From contig JAAELC010000803.1 in the NCBI GenBank assembly GCA_024227135.1, positions 1-47,612 of the forward strand: a stretch of DNA of 47,612 bases, in the 5' to 3' direction. How positions within the stretch are numbered: position 1 is the stretch's first letter; each line of letters starts with the position of its first letter. Positions 35,448-44,719 of this stretch are shown in pieces. A model generated the notes under the pieces. The model had not been told where the DNA came from and made no database searches. It saw only the letters and a program-made list of their open reading frames with translations. A program made the position numbers and the translations under genes. Source of the DNA: Gammaproteobacteria bacterium. GTDB lineage: Bacteria; Pseudomonadota; Gammaproteobacteria; Chromatiales; Chromatiaceae.

Positions 35448-36221
35448 CTACATAATCTGACTCAGAAACAGCTTGGTGCGATCGTGCTGAGGATTACTGA
35501 AAAACTCCTCAGGATCATTTTCTTCGATAATTTCCCCACCATCCATAAAGATCACCCGGTTAGCCACTGTCTTTGCAAAACCCATTTCATGGGTAACACA
35601 GATCATGGTCATACCACTCTCTGCAAGCTCGATCATGGTATCCAGTACTTCTTTGATCATTTCCGGATCCAGAGCAGACGTGGGCTCATCGAAAAGCATG
35701 ATACTGGGGTTCATACACAAACTGCGGGCGATCGCGACACGTTGCTGCTGACCACCCGAAAGCTGTCCCGGATACTTTCTGGCCTGCTCGGGTATTTTGA
35801 CCCGCTCCAGATACTTCATCCCAATCTCTTCGGCTTCCCTTCGGGGCATCTTGCGCACCCAGATAAGCGCCAGGCAACAATTCTCCAGAACTGTCAGATG
35901 GGGAAACAGGTTGAAATGCTGAAACACCATGCCCACTTCACGCCGGATCTGATCGATATGCTTGATATCGTCTGTCAGCTCCGTTCCCTCAACGATGATC
36001 TTGCCTCTTTGATGCTCTTCCAGACGGTTGATACAGCGGATCATGGTGGACTTTCCGGAACCGGAAGGCCCACAGACCACGATTCGCTCACCTTTCGACA
36101 CCGTCAAGTTGATTTCCTTCAGAACATGGAACTCCCCGTACCACTTATGCATGCCCTCGATCTGAATCATCGGTTGATCAGATGTTGGCATAACCGGCTT
36201 GGAAGTATCGGGTTCAGACAT
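35448..36221 (-). CDS. aapP: General L-amino acid ABC transporter ATPase
   Basis: A 257-residue ATPase of the polar amino acid class (AapP/GlnQ). Walker [10 protein letters not shown] (about 51-59), Q-loop [14 protein letters not shown] (about 97-110), signature [15 protein letters not shown] (about 154-168), Walker [17 protein letters not shown] (about 174-189) and switch [10 protein letters not shown] are present, and [15 protein letters not shown] fits the class. It is the last gene of aapJQMP, 96 bp after aapM. Its stop lies beside the inverted heptad repeats. Confidence 0.95.
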   Translation of the reverse strand: MSEPDTSKPVMPTSDQPMIQIEGMHKWYGEFHVLKEINLTVSKGERIVVCGPSGSGKSTMIRCINRLEEHQRGKIIVEGTELTDDIKHIDQIRREVGMVFQHFNLFPHLTVLENCCLALIWVRKMPRREAEEIGMKYLERVKIPEQARKYPGQLSGGQQQRVAIARSLCMNPSIMLFDEPTSALDPEMIKEVLDTMIELAESGMTMICVTHEMGFAKTVANRVIFMDGGEIIEENDPEEFFSNPQHDRTKLFLSQIM

Positions 36222-36317
36222 TATGCATCTCCAATTTTGTATGGTTTCCGGCAGACCCTGAGTGGTTTCGACTTCCAGAGCCCATCACTGTCCAGATTCG
36301 CTTGAACGAATACCGGA

Positions 36318-37418
36318 TCAGCGTGCGTGACCGGTGTGCAGTTTACGTTCAAGAGACTGGCTGTAGCGGGACATACCGAAACAGAAAACCCAGAATACCA
36401 GCGCTGCGAACACATAGCCCTCGATAGAGAACCCCAGCCATTTGGGGTCAGTGAACGCGGTCTGAATCATCGCCAGCAGATCGAACAGCCCGATGATGAG
36501 TACCAGGGTGGTGTCTTTGAACAGGGCGATAAAGGTGTTGACGATGCCTGGTATTACGAGCTTCAGAGCCTGTGGCAGGATAATCAGCCCCATGGTTTTC
36601 CAGTAACTCAACCCCAGTGCATTGGCTGCTTCATACTGACCTTTCGGTATCGCCTGCAATCCTCCCCGCACCACCTCGGCCATATAGGCGGATTGGAACA
36701 ACACGATTCCGATCATCGCCCTCAACAACTTGTCGAAATGGGTCCCTTCGGGAAGAAACAGGGGAAGCATTACCGACGCCATGAACAGAACAGTGATCAG
36801 CGGGACGCCCCGCCAGAACTCGATGAATACCACACTGGCCGCTTTTACGATCGGCATACTGGAGCGCCGCCCGAGCGCCAGGACGATGCCGATGGGCAAT
36901 GAGGCCACGATACCGACACCGGAAAGCACCAGAGTCAACATCAGACCGCCCCAGAGACTCGTCTCAACCTCTTTCAAGCCGAGGGACCCACCGTAAAAGA
37001 GCGTGTAGGCAATAAAGGGATAGATGAACAAAATAAAAGCTGACAGCCAACCCTTACGTTGGAAGCGCTCGAGAAACAGGGGCACCATCAATGCCACGAG
37101 TAAACCGAAGGCCAGATTCACCCGCCAGTATTCGCTTTCAGGGTAGAAACCGTACATGAACTGATCAAATCGCACCGAGACAAACACCCAGCATGCACCG
37201 CCACCGGTGCATGCGTCCCGGGAATCACCCACCCAGTCCGCATCGATCAGCGCCCACTGCACCAGGGGGACTGCCGAGATGTATATCAGATAAGCAACGA
37301 TAAGCGTCAGGACCGTATTGGGTGCCGACGAAAAAAGGTTCTTCCGCAACCAGCCGATGACGCCCACGCTGGTCATGGGTGGTGGAAGATCCGGGTGGGG
37401 TTCTTTATGCAGGCTCAT
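36318..37418 (-). CDS. aapM: General L-amino acid ABC permease AapM
   Basis: A 366-residue inner-membrane permease. The length, with a first helix at about 34-50 (LTLIVAYLIYISAVPLVQW) and a long periplasmic stretch containing two cysteines in DACTGGGACW (about 68-77), is typical of AapM; shorter His/Glu permeases lack this. The permease core, from about 160, includes GVPLITVLFMASVMLPLFL and the coupling loop QAIPKGQYEAANALGLSYWKT (about 262-282). It sits 3 bp after aapQ. Confidence 0.93.
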   Translation of the reverse strand: MSLHKEPHPDLPPPMTSVGVIGWLRKNLFSSAPNTVLTLIVAYLIYISAVPLVQWALIDADWVGDSRDACTGGGACWVFVSVRFDQFMYGFYPESEYWRVNLAFGLLVALMVPLFLERFQRKGWLSAFILFIYPFIAYTLFYGGSLGLKEVETSLWGGLMLTLVLSGVGIVASLPIGIVLALGRRSSMPIVKAASVVFIEFWRGVPLITVLFMASVMLPLFLPEGTHFDKLLRAMIGIVLFQSAYMAEVVRGGLQAIPKGQYEAANALGLSYWKTMGLIILPQALKLVIPGIVNTFIALFKDTTLVLIIGLFDLLAMIQTAFTDPKWLGFSIEGYVFAALVFWVFCFGMSRYSQSLERKLHTGHAR

Positions 37419-37421
37419 GAG

Positions 37422-38612
37422 CTATCTCTCCACCAGCTGTTTCTTGTTGTTGTACCAGTTCATGAACATCGAAATGGTCAGGCTTATCGTCAGATAGACC
37501 CCCATGGTCATGGCTATCACCTCAACCGCCTGGCCCGTCTGGTTGAGCGTGGTACCCGCAAACACAGCAACCAGGTCGGGATAGCCGACTGCGGTTGCCA
37601 GGGATGAGTTCTTGGTCAGGTTGAGATACTGGCTCGTCAACTGGGGAATGATCACCCGCATAGCCTGGGGAATGATGACCAGCCTCAGAGTGACACTGGG
37701 ACGAATACCGAGCGCAAAGGCTGCCTCGGTCTGTCCATGGCTCACCGCAAGGATACCAGACCTCACCGCTTCAGCGATGAATGCGCCGGTGTAGATACTC
37801 AGGGCCAGCAGTAACGCCGCCAGCTCGGGTATGACGGTCATACCACCCCGGAAGTTAAAACCCTTCAGTGCGGGGTAGTCCCAGGCCAGGGGCGATCCCG
37901 CCACCAGAAAAACCAGCAACGGCAGACCCAACAGAATGCCCAGGGAGTAGTAGACGGTGTGAAACTGCTGACCTGTCTGTTCCCGACGCCGATGAGCCCA
38001 CCGGGCCATGAAAATCACAGCGATGACGGCGACGACAAAGGCCATGGCGACCCATTGAAAACCAGGCTCGAAAACCGGAGATGGCAGGTACAGGCCACGA
38101 TTGTTGAGAAAAACCGTGCCCCCCAGCTCAAGGCTCTGCTTCGGGCGCGGCAGTGGCTGCAGGACGGCAAAATACCAGAACATTATCTGCAGGAGCAGGG
38201 GTATGTTGCGAAATGTCTCGATGTAAACCGTGGCAACGCGCGCTACCAGCCAGTTGCTTGAAAGCCGCGCCACTCCCATCCCGAAGCCGATGACGGTGGC
38301 CAGAGCGATACCCAGCCCGGATACCAGAAGCGTGTTGATCAGGCCAACCAGAAAAGTGCGGCCGAAGGTGTAGGTCTCATCGTATGGAATCAGCGTCTGC
38401 ACAATACCGAAACCGGCTTCTACCGATAGAAAGTCGAACCCGGTGCTGATGCCCCGCTGTTCCAGGTTATGCAGGGTGTTGGTGAAAAGATAATAGCCTG
38501 TGCCAAGCACCCCCAGGACCAACAGCACCTGGAAAACAGTAGACCGGAAAACCGGCCGCCGCCAGAGCGCCGCCTTGGCTGGTGCCGAACCTGATGGTTG
38601 TTCAGTCGCCAT
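37422..38612 (-). CDS. aapQ: General L-amino acid ABC permease AapQ
   Basis: A 396-residue inner-membrane permease, larger than usual because of an inserted region after the third helix (about 160-250), as in AapQ/BztB proteins. The core contains TFRNIPLLLQIMFWYFAVL (about 133-151), then SIYTGAFIAEAVRSGILAVS (about 285-304) and GQTEAAFALGIRPSVTLRLV (about 306-325), the EAA-type coupling loop, followed by SQYLNLTKNSSLATAVGYPDL (about 340-360). It works with AapM to form the channel. A strong stem-loop and a larger imperfect repeat lie between it and aapJ upstream. Confidence 0.93.
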   Translation of the reverse strand: MATEQPSGSAPAKAALWRRPVFRSTVFQVLLVLGVLGTGYYLFTNTLHNLEQRGISTGFDFLSVEAGFGIVQTLIPYDETYTFGRTFLVGLINTLLVSGLGIALATVIGFGMGVARLSSNWLVARVATVYIETFRNIPLLLQIMFWYFAVLQPLPRPKQSLELGGTVFLNNRGLYLPSPVFEPGFQWVAMAFVVAVIAVIFMARWAHRRREQTGQQFHTVYYSLGILLGLPLLVFLVAGSPLAWDYPALKGFNFRGGMTVIPELAALLLALSIYTGAFIAEAVRSGILAVSHGQTEAAFALGIRPSVTLRLVIIPQAMRVIIPQLTSQYLNLTKNSSLATAVGYPDLVAVFAGTTLNQTGQAVEVIAMTMGVYLTISLTISMFMNWYNNKKQLVER

Positions 38613-38644
38613 AATCTAGGACATCAATCTGAGACAGAGGGATA

Positions 38645-38671
38645 CCGCAGCGTGCCTGAAGCACGCTGCGG
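38645..38671. promoter_or_regulatory. Perfect 11-bp hairpin in the aapJ-aapQ gap
   Basis: CCGCAGCGTGC (38645-38655) pairs with GCACGCTGCGG (38661-38671) around a CTGAA loop. It lies 98 bp after the aapJ stop and 33 bp before the aapQ start. Such hairpins between a binding-protein gene and its permeases often stabilise the upstream message or stop part of the transcription, giving more binding protein than permease. No T-run follows. Confidence 0.6.
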
Positions 38672-38690
38672 CCAGAGACACCTGCGACCA

Positions 38691-38759
38691 GGAGCCCATC
38701 TGAGAATCTGGCCAAATCCAGCTTTTCCACAGCAGGCTCACTATTCTCGGACAGGCTCC
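38691..38759. repeat. Imperfect 17-bp inverted repeat
   Basis: GGAGCCCATCTGAGAAT (38691-38707) pairs with ATTCTCGGACAGGCTCC (38743-38759) at 14 of 17 positions. The arm GGAGCC-TGTC-CGAGAAT has a REP-like look, and CAGGCTC is also repeated directly. It lies just past the aapJ stop, so the message end would fold into two successive hairpins. Confidence 0.5.
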
Positions 38760-38768
38760 TAGACCCGG

Positions 38769-39791
38769 TTATCGGATCGGAGGCGCGTACTGGATGCCAC
38801 CCTTGCTCCAAAGGGCGTTAAGACCGCGGGATATCTTGAGAGGGCTATCCTGGCCCACATTACGTTCGAACATCTCGCCGTAGTTACCCACCTGCTTGAC
38901 CACATTAGCGGCCCAGGTATCGCTCAGACCCAGCCCCTTACCTTTGATACCTTCCTGGCCGAGGAGACGGCGCACGTTTGGATCTTTACTGCTGGCCGCC
39001 ATCTTATCCACATTCTTGGAGCTGACCCCGTACTCTTCGGCGTTCAGAGCTGCAAACAGCACCCACTTCACGATGTTGAGCCATTCATCGTCACCCTGGC
39101 GTACTACCGGCCCCAGGGGCTCCTTTGAGATCACTTCCGGAAGTACCATGGCACTGCTCGGATCTTTCAACTGAATTCGCAGCGAATAGAGCTGGGACTG
39201 GTCAGAAGTGAGGGCATCACAACGTCCTGCCTCGAAAGCCTTGACCGTTTCGTCCGACTTATCAAAAGTGATCGGGGTGTAGGTCATTTTGTTGGCACGG
39301 AAGTAATCAGCCAGATTCAGCTCCGTCGTGGTACCGGCCTGGATACAGAAAGAGGCACCATCCAGTTCCAGAGCACTTTTCACTCCCAGGTCTTTGGTGA
39401 CCAGAAAACCCTGTCCGTCGTAGTAATTGACACCGGCAAAATTCAGACCCAGGGAGGAGTCACGGGTCAAGGTCCAGGTGGTATTTCGAACCAGCAGATC
39501 AACCTCACCGGACTGGAGTGCCGTAAAGCGCTCTTTTGCGGTCAGCGGGCTGTATTTCACTTTACCGGCATCGCCGAAAACAGCCGCTGCAACGGCGCGG
39601 CAGGTATCCACGTCCAGGCCGGTCCACTTGCCTTTGTCATCGGCGCTGGAGAATCCAGGCAGTCCAGTTGACACACCACACTGGAGGAATCCCTTTTTCT
39701 TGACGGATTCCAGGGTGGCACCCGCAAAAGCGGTCGTGGAGATGACTGCACAAATCGCTATGGCAGAAGTGGTCGCAAGAAATTTCTTCAT
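38769..39791 (-). CDS. aapJ: General L-amino acid periplasmic binding protein AapJ
   Basis: A 340-residue binding protein of the AapJ/BztA type with broad amino-acid range. A signal peptide of about 23 residues (KKFLATTSAIAICAVISTTAFA) precedes a mature part starting GATLESVKKKGFLQCGVSTG. The family hallmarks are TGLDVDTCRAVAAAVFGD (about 57-74), FTALQSGEVDLLVRNTTWT (about 88-106) and ARG-like C-terminal segments ending RGLNALWSKGGIQYAPPIR. Cys41, Cys64, Cys147 and Cys190 could form disulfides. A TATAAT hexamer lies only 22 bp before the ATG. It is the first gene of the operon. Confidence 0.95.
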   Translation of the reverse strand: MKKFLATTSAIAICAVISTTAFAGATLESVKKKGFLQCGVSTGLPGFSSADDKGKWTGLDVDTCRAVAAAVFGDAGKVKYSPLTAKERFTALQSGEVDLLVRNTTWTLTRDSSLGLNFAGVNYYDGQGFLVTKDLGVKSALELDGASFCIQAGTTTELNLADYFRANKMTYTPITFDKSDETVKAFEAGRCDALTSDQSQLYSLRIQLKDPSSAMVLPEVISKEPLGPVVRQGDDEWLNIVKWVLFAALNAEEYGVSSKNVDKMAASSKDPNVRRLLGQEGIKGKGLGLSDTWAANVVKQVGNYGEMFERNVGQDSPLKISRGLNALWSKGGIQYAPPIR

Positions 39792-40113
39792 GACAGAGTT
39801 TCATCCTCTCGTATTATAGAATATTAGTATACGGAAAGTTCTTAATGTAGAATGGGGGTTTCCGCTGCCTCCCATGTCAGGGTTGGCATAGCCCAGCTGT
39901 TTTTATTATCTCCTCCTCAGCCCGTCTTCAGCGCCAACGAGGCACATCCTGGATTACTCAGGGCGCAGCCACCGATGTGGGACGAATCCTATCGCCGGAA
40001 CACAGACTCTCCCACTCTAGACCGGCAGACCAAACACTGCAAGCTAATTATCGATAAGGGAGCGCACCCTACCAAGGGGCGCCCATTACCAGACACCCCA
40101 CAGCCAACCTGAC
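39792..40113. other. 322-bp gap before aapJ
   Basis: It holds the aapJ promoter (39813-39818). The remainder, down to the end of the DUF3530 gene, contains a G+C-rich region near 40060-40085 (GGGAGCGCACCC ... GGGGCGCCC) that may end DUF3530 transcription, but pairing is imperfect. I see no gene or tRNA in it. Confidence 0.5.
39813..39818 (-). promoter_or_regulatory. -10 element of the aapJ promoter
   Basis: TATAAT on the minus strand, a perfect consensus -10 hexamer. The upstream sequence is A+T-rich but holds no good -35 hexamer at 16-18 bp, so an activator or an extended element may be needed. The leader would be short. Confidence 0.5.
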
Positions 40114-40971
40114 TCAACCCTGTGTCGCTGCTTCCGGCTGAGCGGTAGGCTCATTCCCTGGTCCACGCTGACCGCCAGGTCGCGCGAACGGGTATATCCA
40201 ACTGCGAACCCTGGCCACCAGGTCGTCGGCCAGGCCGTTGAAAAAGTGGTCTGCTCCCAGCACCTCCATCTGAACGTAATTTCTGTTTTTTGCCCGTCTG
40301 GCAGCACTGGCCCGCAATCCCGCTGTTGTCCTGACATCATCCAGGTCCTGACTACCGTATATATCGAGGGTTGGCAGCCTGATTATCTGGATGGATTCCT
40401 GAACCTTACTCCCTTTGCCCCCCTGTACGGACAGCCCCACCACAACCAGCGCGCTGATCCCTTCCGCACCTTCACTGGCAAGATATTGGGTTGCCATGCG
40501 CGCACCAAGACTGTGCCCCAGCAGCAACACATTGGTAATCCCTCTGGCCGCCAGAAATTTTTGCCCCGCAGCAATCCTTGGGTAAGCCTCTGGTATCAAA
40601 GCCTCATAGGCCCCCTCCGGGGCGTCTGAGGAAGCGACAGGCATCTGCAGAGAAAGCGTCTCCCATCCGGCGGACGGCAGTTCCGAGCGCAGCGGTTGCA
40701 CCACCTCGACCCAATCAGGATGAGCGCCCCTGCCATGAAGAATAATCACACCACCGATTGGACGTTCAGTTTCCGCTTCGGTATGAATAGCCAGAAATCT
40801 GACCTTACCCGCCTCCAGCTCAACCGGATCGCCAACGAGAATAGCTTCTTCGATCTGTTCGGCGATTCGTTGTTCCCGGATAAGATCCGAGGCTCCCCCC
40901 GTACCCCAAAACACGAGGGTGCATAACAAAGCGCCAACGAATGAACGCTTACCTGATTTTTTCCAACTCAT
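40114..40971 (-). CDS. DUF3530 alpha/beta-hydrolase-like protein
   Basis: A 285-residue exported protein. An N-terminal signal peptide (about 1-27, SFVGALLCTLVFWGTGGAS) leads to a domain with the hydrolase elbow LLLGHSLGARMATQYL (about 148-163), so Ser153 is the likely nucleophile; His in GADHFFNGL (about 248-256) and Asp in DIYGSQDLDDV (about 217-227) would complete a triad. GGVIILHGRGAHPDWVEVV (about 73-91) forms the oxyanion loop. The family is widespread in gammaproteobacteria and its substrate is unknown. The C-terminus (GQRGPGNEPTAQPEAATQG) is disordered. It diverges from rpe. Confidence 0.85.
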   Translation of the reverse strand: MSWKKSGKRSFVGALLCTLVFWGTGGASDLIREQRIAEQIEEAILVGDPVELEAGKVRFLAIHTEAETERPIGGVIILHGRGAHPDWVEVVQPLRSELPSAGWETLSLQMPVASSDAPEGAYEALIPEAYPRIAAGQKFLAARGITNVLLLGHSLGARMATQYLASEGAEGISALVVVGLSVQGGKGSKVQESIQIIRLPTLDIYGSQDLDDVRTTAGLRASAARRAKNRNYVQMEVLGADHFFNGLADDLVARVRSWIYPFARPGGQRGPGNEPTAQPEAATQG

Positions 40972-41108
40972 GCGAGTACCCCATTGACCTGTAGTTGTGA
41001 ACCACCCTCCGGACGAGCTTTTCGATACCCGTGGACGCTGTGGTGGATCCTGCCATGGATACCGGCTGACGCCCTGAATGGCTGATTATTACATTGAATT
41101 AGTGGTGA

Positions 41109-41130
41109 TACAGCTATAAAACAAGCTGTA
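41109..41130. repeat. Inverted repeat TACAGCT/AGCTGTA
   Basis: Perfect 7-bp arms (41109-41115 and 41124-41130) around an 8-base A+T-rich spacer, about 240 bp before rpe. It is a possible operator site. Confidence 0.35.
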
Positions 41131-41135
41131 ATACA

Positions 41136-41151
41136 CAGGGGCCACCCCCTG
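41136..41151. repeat. Small G+C-rich hairpin
   Basis: CAGGGG (41136-41141) pairs with CCCCTG (41146-41151) with a four-base loop, next to the preceding inverted repeat. Either strand could carry a stable hairpin here; no T-run follows. Confidence 0.3.
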
Positions 41152-41354
41152 CCGCCCTCATCAGTGGAACAGACCAGGGAGCAGTGCACCCCGAAAGTCC
41201 CCCTGTCGTTTACCCCGTCAAATAGAACTTCATCCCCCCAGCCGAGGGTGAAAGTCACCGCCGTTTCGAGTAAAGTGGGTTATTACTAATATTAATCTAT
41301 ACTGGTACTGGCTCTGTAGCGATCAACCTGAGCCGGCTACCTACGGAGGATGCT

Positions 41355-42041
41355 ATGCCGGATTATCAGATTGCACCGTCTATTCTTTCCGCAGATTTCG
41401 CCCGACTTGGCGAAGAGGTCGACAAAGTGCTCGCCGCAGGAGCTGATATCGTTCATTTCGATGTCATGGACAATCACTATGTACCCAACCTGACGATCGG
41501 CCCGCTGGTCTGTGAAGCCCTCCGTAAACACGGTGTAACCGCCCCCATCGACGTGCACATGATGGTAAAACCTGTCGACCGTATCATCCCCGATTTTGCA
41601 AAAGCGGGCGCCTCTTATATAACCTTCCACCCCGAAGCCAGCGAGCACATCGATCGATCGCTGCAACTGATTCAGGAGCAGGGTTGCAAATCGGGACTGG
41701 TTTTCAATCCGGGAACACCCCTGAGCTATCTCGACTATGTGATGGACAAGATCGATATGATTCTGATCATGTCGGTCAACCCGGGGTTCGGTGGCCAGAG
41801 TTTTATTCCCGCGGCGTTGGATAAGCTCAGGGAGTGTCGCAGAAGAATTGACGAATCGGGTCGAGACATTCGCCTGGAAATCGACGGGGGGGTCAAGGCA
41901 GACAATATCCGCGAAATTGCGGCTGCGGGTGCAGATACCTTCGTCGCCGGCTCCGGGATATTTGGAAAAAGCCAGGAAAAAGACCCCAATGACTACGACA
42001 CTATCATTGCTCAGATGCGGGCGGAGCTGGCTGAGGCCTGA
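41355..42041 (+). CDS. rpe: Ribulose-phosphate 3-epimerase
   Basis: A 228-residue TIM-barrel enzyme that interconverts ribulose 5-phosphate and xylulose 5-phosphate, used in the pentose phosphate and Calvin pathways. [17 protein letters not shown] (4-20) opens the barrel, with [19 protein letters not shown] (about 33-51) carrying metal and catalytic residues (His35, Asp37), DVHMMV (about 66-71), [12 protein letters not shown] (about 140-151) and [12 protein letters not shown] (about 175-186). The ATG follows GGAGGA. It heads rpe-gph-trpE, a conserved gammaproteobacterial order, with 234 bp to gph. Confidence 0.97.
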   Translation: MPDYQIAPSILSADFARLGEEVDKVLAAGADIVHFDVMDNHYVPNLTIGPLVCEALRKHGVTAPIDVHMMVKPVDRIIPDFAKAGASYITFHPEASEHIDRSLQLIQEQGCKSGLVFNPGTPLSYLDYVMDKIDMILIMSVNPGFGGQSFIPAALDKLRECRRRIDESGRDIRLEIDGGVKADNIREIAAAGADTFVAGSGIFGKSQEKDPNDYDTIIAQMRAELAEA

Positions 42042-42275
42042 GGTTTCCAGGGAGGGATGGCCGTCTCGGCCACCCGGAGCGGAAACGGGATAAGCGGATT
42101 TACCGCAGATCAATGGGCGTGGGGGCTGCCCTGATATTACACCGGTTCCACCGGAGACACCTCCTCCGGCTGCCGTGGCGCAGCAGCCGGTTTATACCGC
42201 CGGATTCGGGGCAACCGAAGACGACAGGGCAACATACCGATCTTTCAACCTGTATCAGAAACTGTCAGGATTCAT

Positions 42276-42971
42276 ATGAACAGTACGGAAATGATTCTTA
42301 TCGATCTCGATGGAACCCTGGTGGACAGCGTTCCCGATCTGGCGTTCTGCATCGACGGTATGATGACTGAATTGGAACGTCCCACCCATGGAGAGTCGCG
42401 GGTACGGGACTGGGTGGGTAACGGAGTGGAACGGCTGGTGAAACGGGCACTCGTCGGACAACTGGAAGGGGAACCCGATCCCCTGGATTTTAAACGGGCC
42501 TACCCGGTGTTCATGGATTTGTATGACAAGCACAACGGTGCACGATCAAAACTCTACCCGGGTGTTCTTGAAGGCTTGAAGAAACTGGCAGCCGACAATT
42601 ACCATCTCGGCTGCGTCACTAACAAAGCGGCGCAGTTTTCCGTACCCTTGCTGAAGGCCCTGGATATCCACCGCTATTTTTCCCTGGTGATCAGCGGTGA
42701 CACGCTACCTGAGAAGAAGCCCCACCCCATGCCGCTGCTCCACGGAGCATCCCATTTCAATACAGACCCCGCCCATGCCCTGATGCTGGGAGACTCGGTC
42801 AGCGATGTGAAGGCCGCCCGTGCCGCCGGGTTTCCCATTATCTGCGTCAACTATGGCTACAACCACGGTGCAGACATACGCGATGCAAATCCTGATGCAG
42901 TCATTGCCTCGTTTACCGAACTCGAAACATTATTGACCCCGGGAAGACAATCCTGGCTTCAGCACGCGTAG
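42276..42971 (+). CDS. gph: Phosphoglycolate phosphatase
   Basis: A 231-residue HAD phosphatase that cleaves 2-phosphoglycolate. Motif I is LIDLDGTLVDS (8-18), with the nucleophile Asp10. Motif II falls in VTNKAAQ (about 114-120), the lysine of motif III in EKKPHPMPLL (about 149-158), and motif IV in LMLGDSVSDVKAARAAGF (about 173-190). The small alpha-helical cap lies at about 20-85. AGGA precedes the ATG closely. Placement between rpe and trpE is typical; Gph clears oxygenase by-products of RuBisCO in autotrophs and DNA-repair products in others. Confidence 0.95.
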   Translation: MNSTEMILIDLDGTLVDSVPDLAFCIDGMMTELERPTHGESRVRDWVGNGVERLVKRALVGQLEGEPDPLDFKRAYPVFMDLYDKHNGARSKLYPGVLEGLKKLAADNYHLGCVTNKAAQFSVPLLKALDIHRYFSLVISGDTLPEKKPHPMPLLHGASHFNTDPAHALMLGDSVSDVKAARAAGFPIICVNYGYNHGADIRDANPDAVIASFTELETLLTPGRQSWLQHA

Positions 42972-42993
42972 TCCCTCAGAGGCTGAGCGCTGC

Positions 42994-43016
42994 GCCCGGG
43001 GACCGCTCCCCCGGGC
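42994..43016. terminator. Strong hairpin between gph and trpE
   Basis: GCCCGGGG (42994-43001) pairs with CCCCGGGC (43009-43016) across a 7-base loop, 22 bp after the gph stop. There is no T-run, so it is a pause or a Rho-assisted stop at best. It would separate trpE expression from gph. Confidence 0.4.
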
Positions 43017-43201
43017 AGCATCACCCCTCCTTTCCAGTGCCACAGATGCATCGAGTTTCCCATCACCACTCGCAACTTGGCTGAAATTCGATTATCTTCT
43101 ACCCCATGTTTCCTCCCAACCTCAAATCAGGCACTCGATGGCGATGGTGAATCCAGCAATCACCCACCGTCTAATCACATCAGCATGCCTTGGAGAGGAT
43201 C

Positions 43202-44689
43202 ATGACTCCGGAAGAATTCAATAGACTGGCCGCCGAAGGCCATAACAGAATCCCCTTTATGTGCGAGGTCCTGGCCGATCTCGATACGCCATTAAGCGTC
43301 TACCTGAAACTTGCCAATGGCCCTTACTCCTACCTGTTCGAGTCCGTTCAGGGGGGTGAGAAATGGGGGCGTTACTCGATCATCGGGTTGCCTTGCCGTA
43401 CCCTCATGAAAGTCAACGGGCACACCGTCAGCATCGAAACTGATGGCGTGGTTGTGGAACAGCTTGACGTTGAAGATCCATTGGAGTTTATCGAACAGTT
43501 TCAACAACGCTACCGAGTTGCGGAGCAACCGGATTTACCGCGATTCACCGGTGGGCTGGTCGGATACTTCGGATACGATACTATCCGTTACATCGAACCA
43601 AAGCTGGCGGACTGCCCCAATCCTGACACTATCGAAAACCCCGATATCCTGCTGCTGGTTTCCGATCAGGTGGTGGTGTTTGATAATCTCAAGGGCAGGC
43701 TGTATGTAATTTTGCATGTAGACCCCACCAACGGAGGCACTTTTGAAGAGGGGCAAAGTCAACTCCGGCAACTGATTGAGCGCATACGTACCCCTCTGGC
43801 CGAGCAACCCAGGCACACCCATCGCCATGTAGAAGAGTCCCACTTCGTTTCTGGATTTACAGAGAAAGGGTTTAAGCTGGCCGTCGATCGAATCAGGGAG
43901 TACATACTGGCCGGAGATTGTATGCAGGTGGTGCTGTCCCAGCGGCTTTCAATTCCCTATGCTGCTTCACCGATGGATCTCTATCGTGCCTTACGGGGAC
44001 TCAATCCCTCCCCCTACATGTACTATCTCAATCTGGGCGACTCCCACGTGGTGGGCTCGTCTCCCGAAATTCTGACCCGTCTGGAAGATGGCGTCGTCAC
44101 GGTACGCCCCATCGCCGGGACCCGTCGAAGGGGCCATAACGAGGAGGAAGACCGGGCGTTGGAGAAAGAGCTGCTCGCAGACCCTAAAGAGTTGGCCGAG
44201 CACTTGATGCTGATCGATCTGGGGCGCAACGATACCGGGCGGGTGGCTCGCACCGGTACGGTGAAACTGACCGACAAGATGATCGTGGAGCGTTATTCCC
44301 ACGTCATGCACATCGTCTCCAATGTGGTGGGCGAACTCAAAGGGGATATGACTGCAATCGATGTCTTGCGAGCCACCTTCCCAGCAGGTACCGTCAGTGG
44401 TGCGCCCAAGATTCGCGCCATGGAAATCATCGATGAACTGGAGCCAGTGAAACGGGGGGTCTACTCCGGTGCTGTCGGTTATCTGTCCTGGAACGGCAAC
44501 ATGGATACCGCCATTGCTATTCGCACCGCGGTCATCTCAGGGGATACCCTGCACATTCAGGCCGGTGCAGGCATTGTGGCCGACTCCCAGCCGCAACTCG
44601 AATGGGAAGAGACCATGAACAAGGCGCGCGCCGTTTTCCGTGCGGTGGCCATGGCCGAAGCAGGACTGGATACAAACCGCTGCGGCTGA
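43202..44689 (+). CDS. trpE: Anthranilate synthase component I
   Basis: A 495-residue enzyme that turns chorismate into anthranilate with ammonia from TrpG. The start ATG at 43202 has GAGAGG just upstream; a TTG at 43190 would add four residues. The chorismate-binding domain has [14 protein letters not shown] (about 241-254), [13 protein letters not shown] (about 284-296), [11 protein letters not shown] (about 300-310), [12 protein letters not shown] (about 336-347), [19 protein letters not shown] (about 393-411) and a C-terminal [12 protein letters not shown] block. Feedback residues lie in the N-terminal LLESVQGG-like stretch (here YLFESVQGG). No trpG is adjacent. I see no Trp-rich leader peptide upstream. 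Confidence 0.97.
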   Translation: MTPEEFNRLAAEGHNRIPFMCEVLADLDTPLSVYLKLANGPYSYLFESVQGGEKWGRYSIIGLPCRTLMKVNGHTVSIETDGVVVEQLDVEDPLEFIEQFQQRYRVAEQPDLPRFTGGLVGYFGYDTIRYIEPKLADCPNPDTIENPDILLLVSDQVVVFDNLKGRLYVILHVDPTNGGTFEEGQSQLRQLIERIRTPLAEQPRHTHRHVEESHFVSGFTEKGFKLAVDRIREYILAGDCMQVVLSQRLSIPYAASPMDLYRALRGLNPSPYMYYLNLGDSHVVGSSPEILTRLEDGVVTVRPIAGTRRRGHNEEEDRALEKELLADPKELAEHLMLIDLGRNDTGRVARTGTVKLTDKMIVERYSHVMHIVSNVVGELKGDMTAIDVLRATFPAGTVSGAPKIRAMEIIDELEPVKRGVYSGAVGYLSWNGNMDTAIAIRTAVISGDTLHIQAGAGIVADSQPQLEWEETMNKARAVFRAVAMAEAGLDTNRCG

Positions 44690-44719
44690 TTTTCAACATT
44701 TCGGGCCGGGAATGCCCGC

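Larger units (their letters stand above)
40972..41354. other. 383-bp divergent gap before rpe
   Basis: It holds two hairpins (41109-41130 and 41136-41151) and an A+T-rich stretch with a TATACT hexamer near 41298-41303, a plausible -10 element for rpe. The rpe ribosome site GGAGGA lies at 41345-41350. I find no gene. The 5' leader of rpe could be about 45 bases. Confidence 0.5.

Noticed and set aside
42972-43201. Tryptophan attenuator leader before trpE
   Set aside because: The short frames in the gap have no cluster of Trp codons, and the one hairpin has no T-run.
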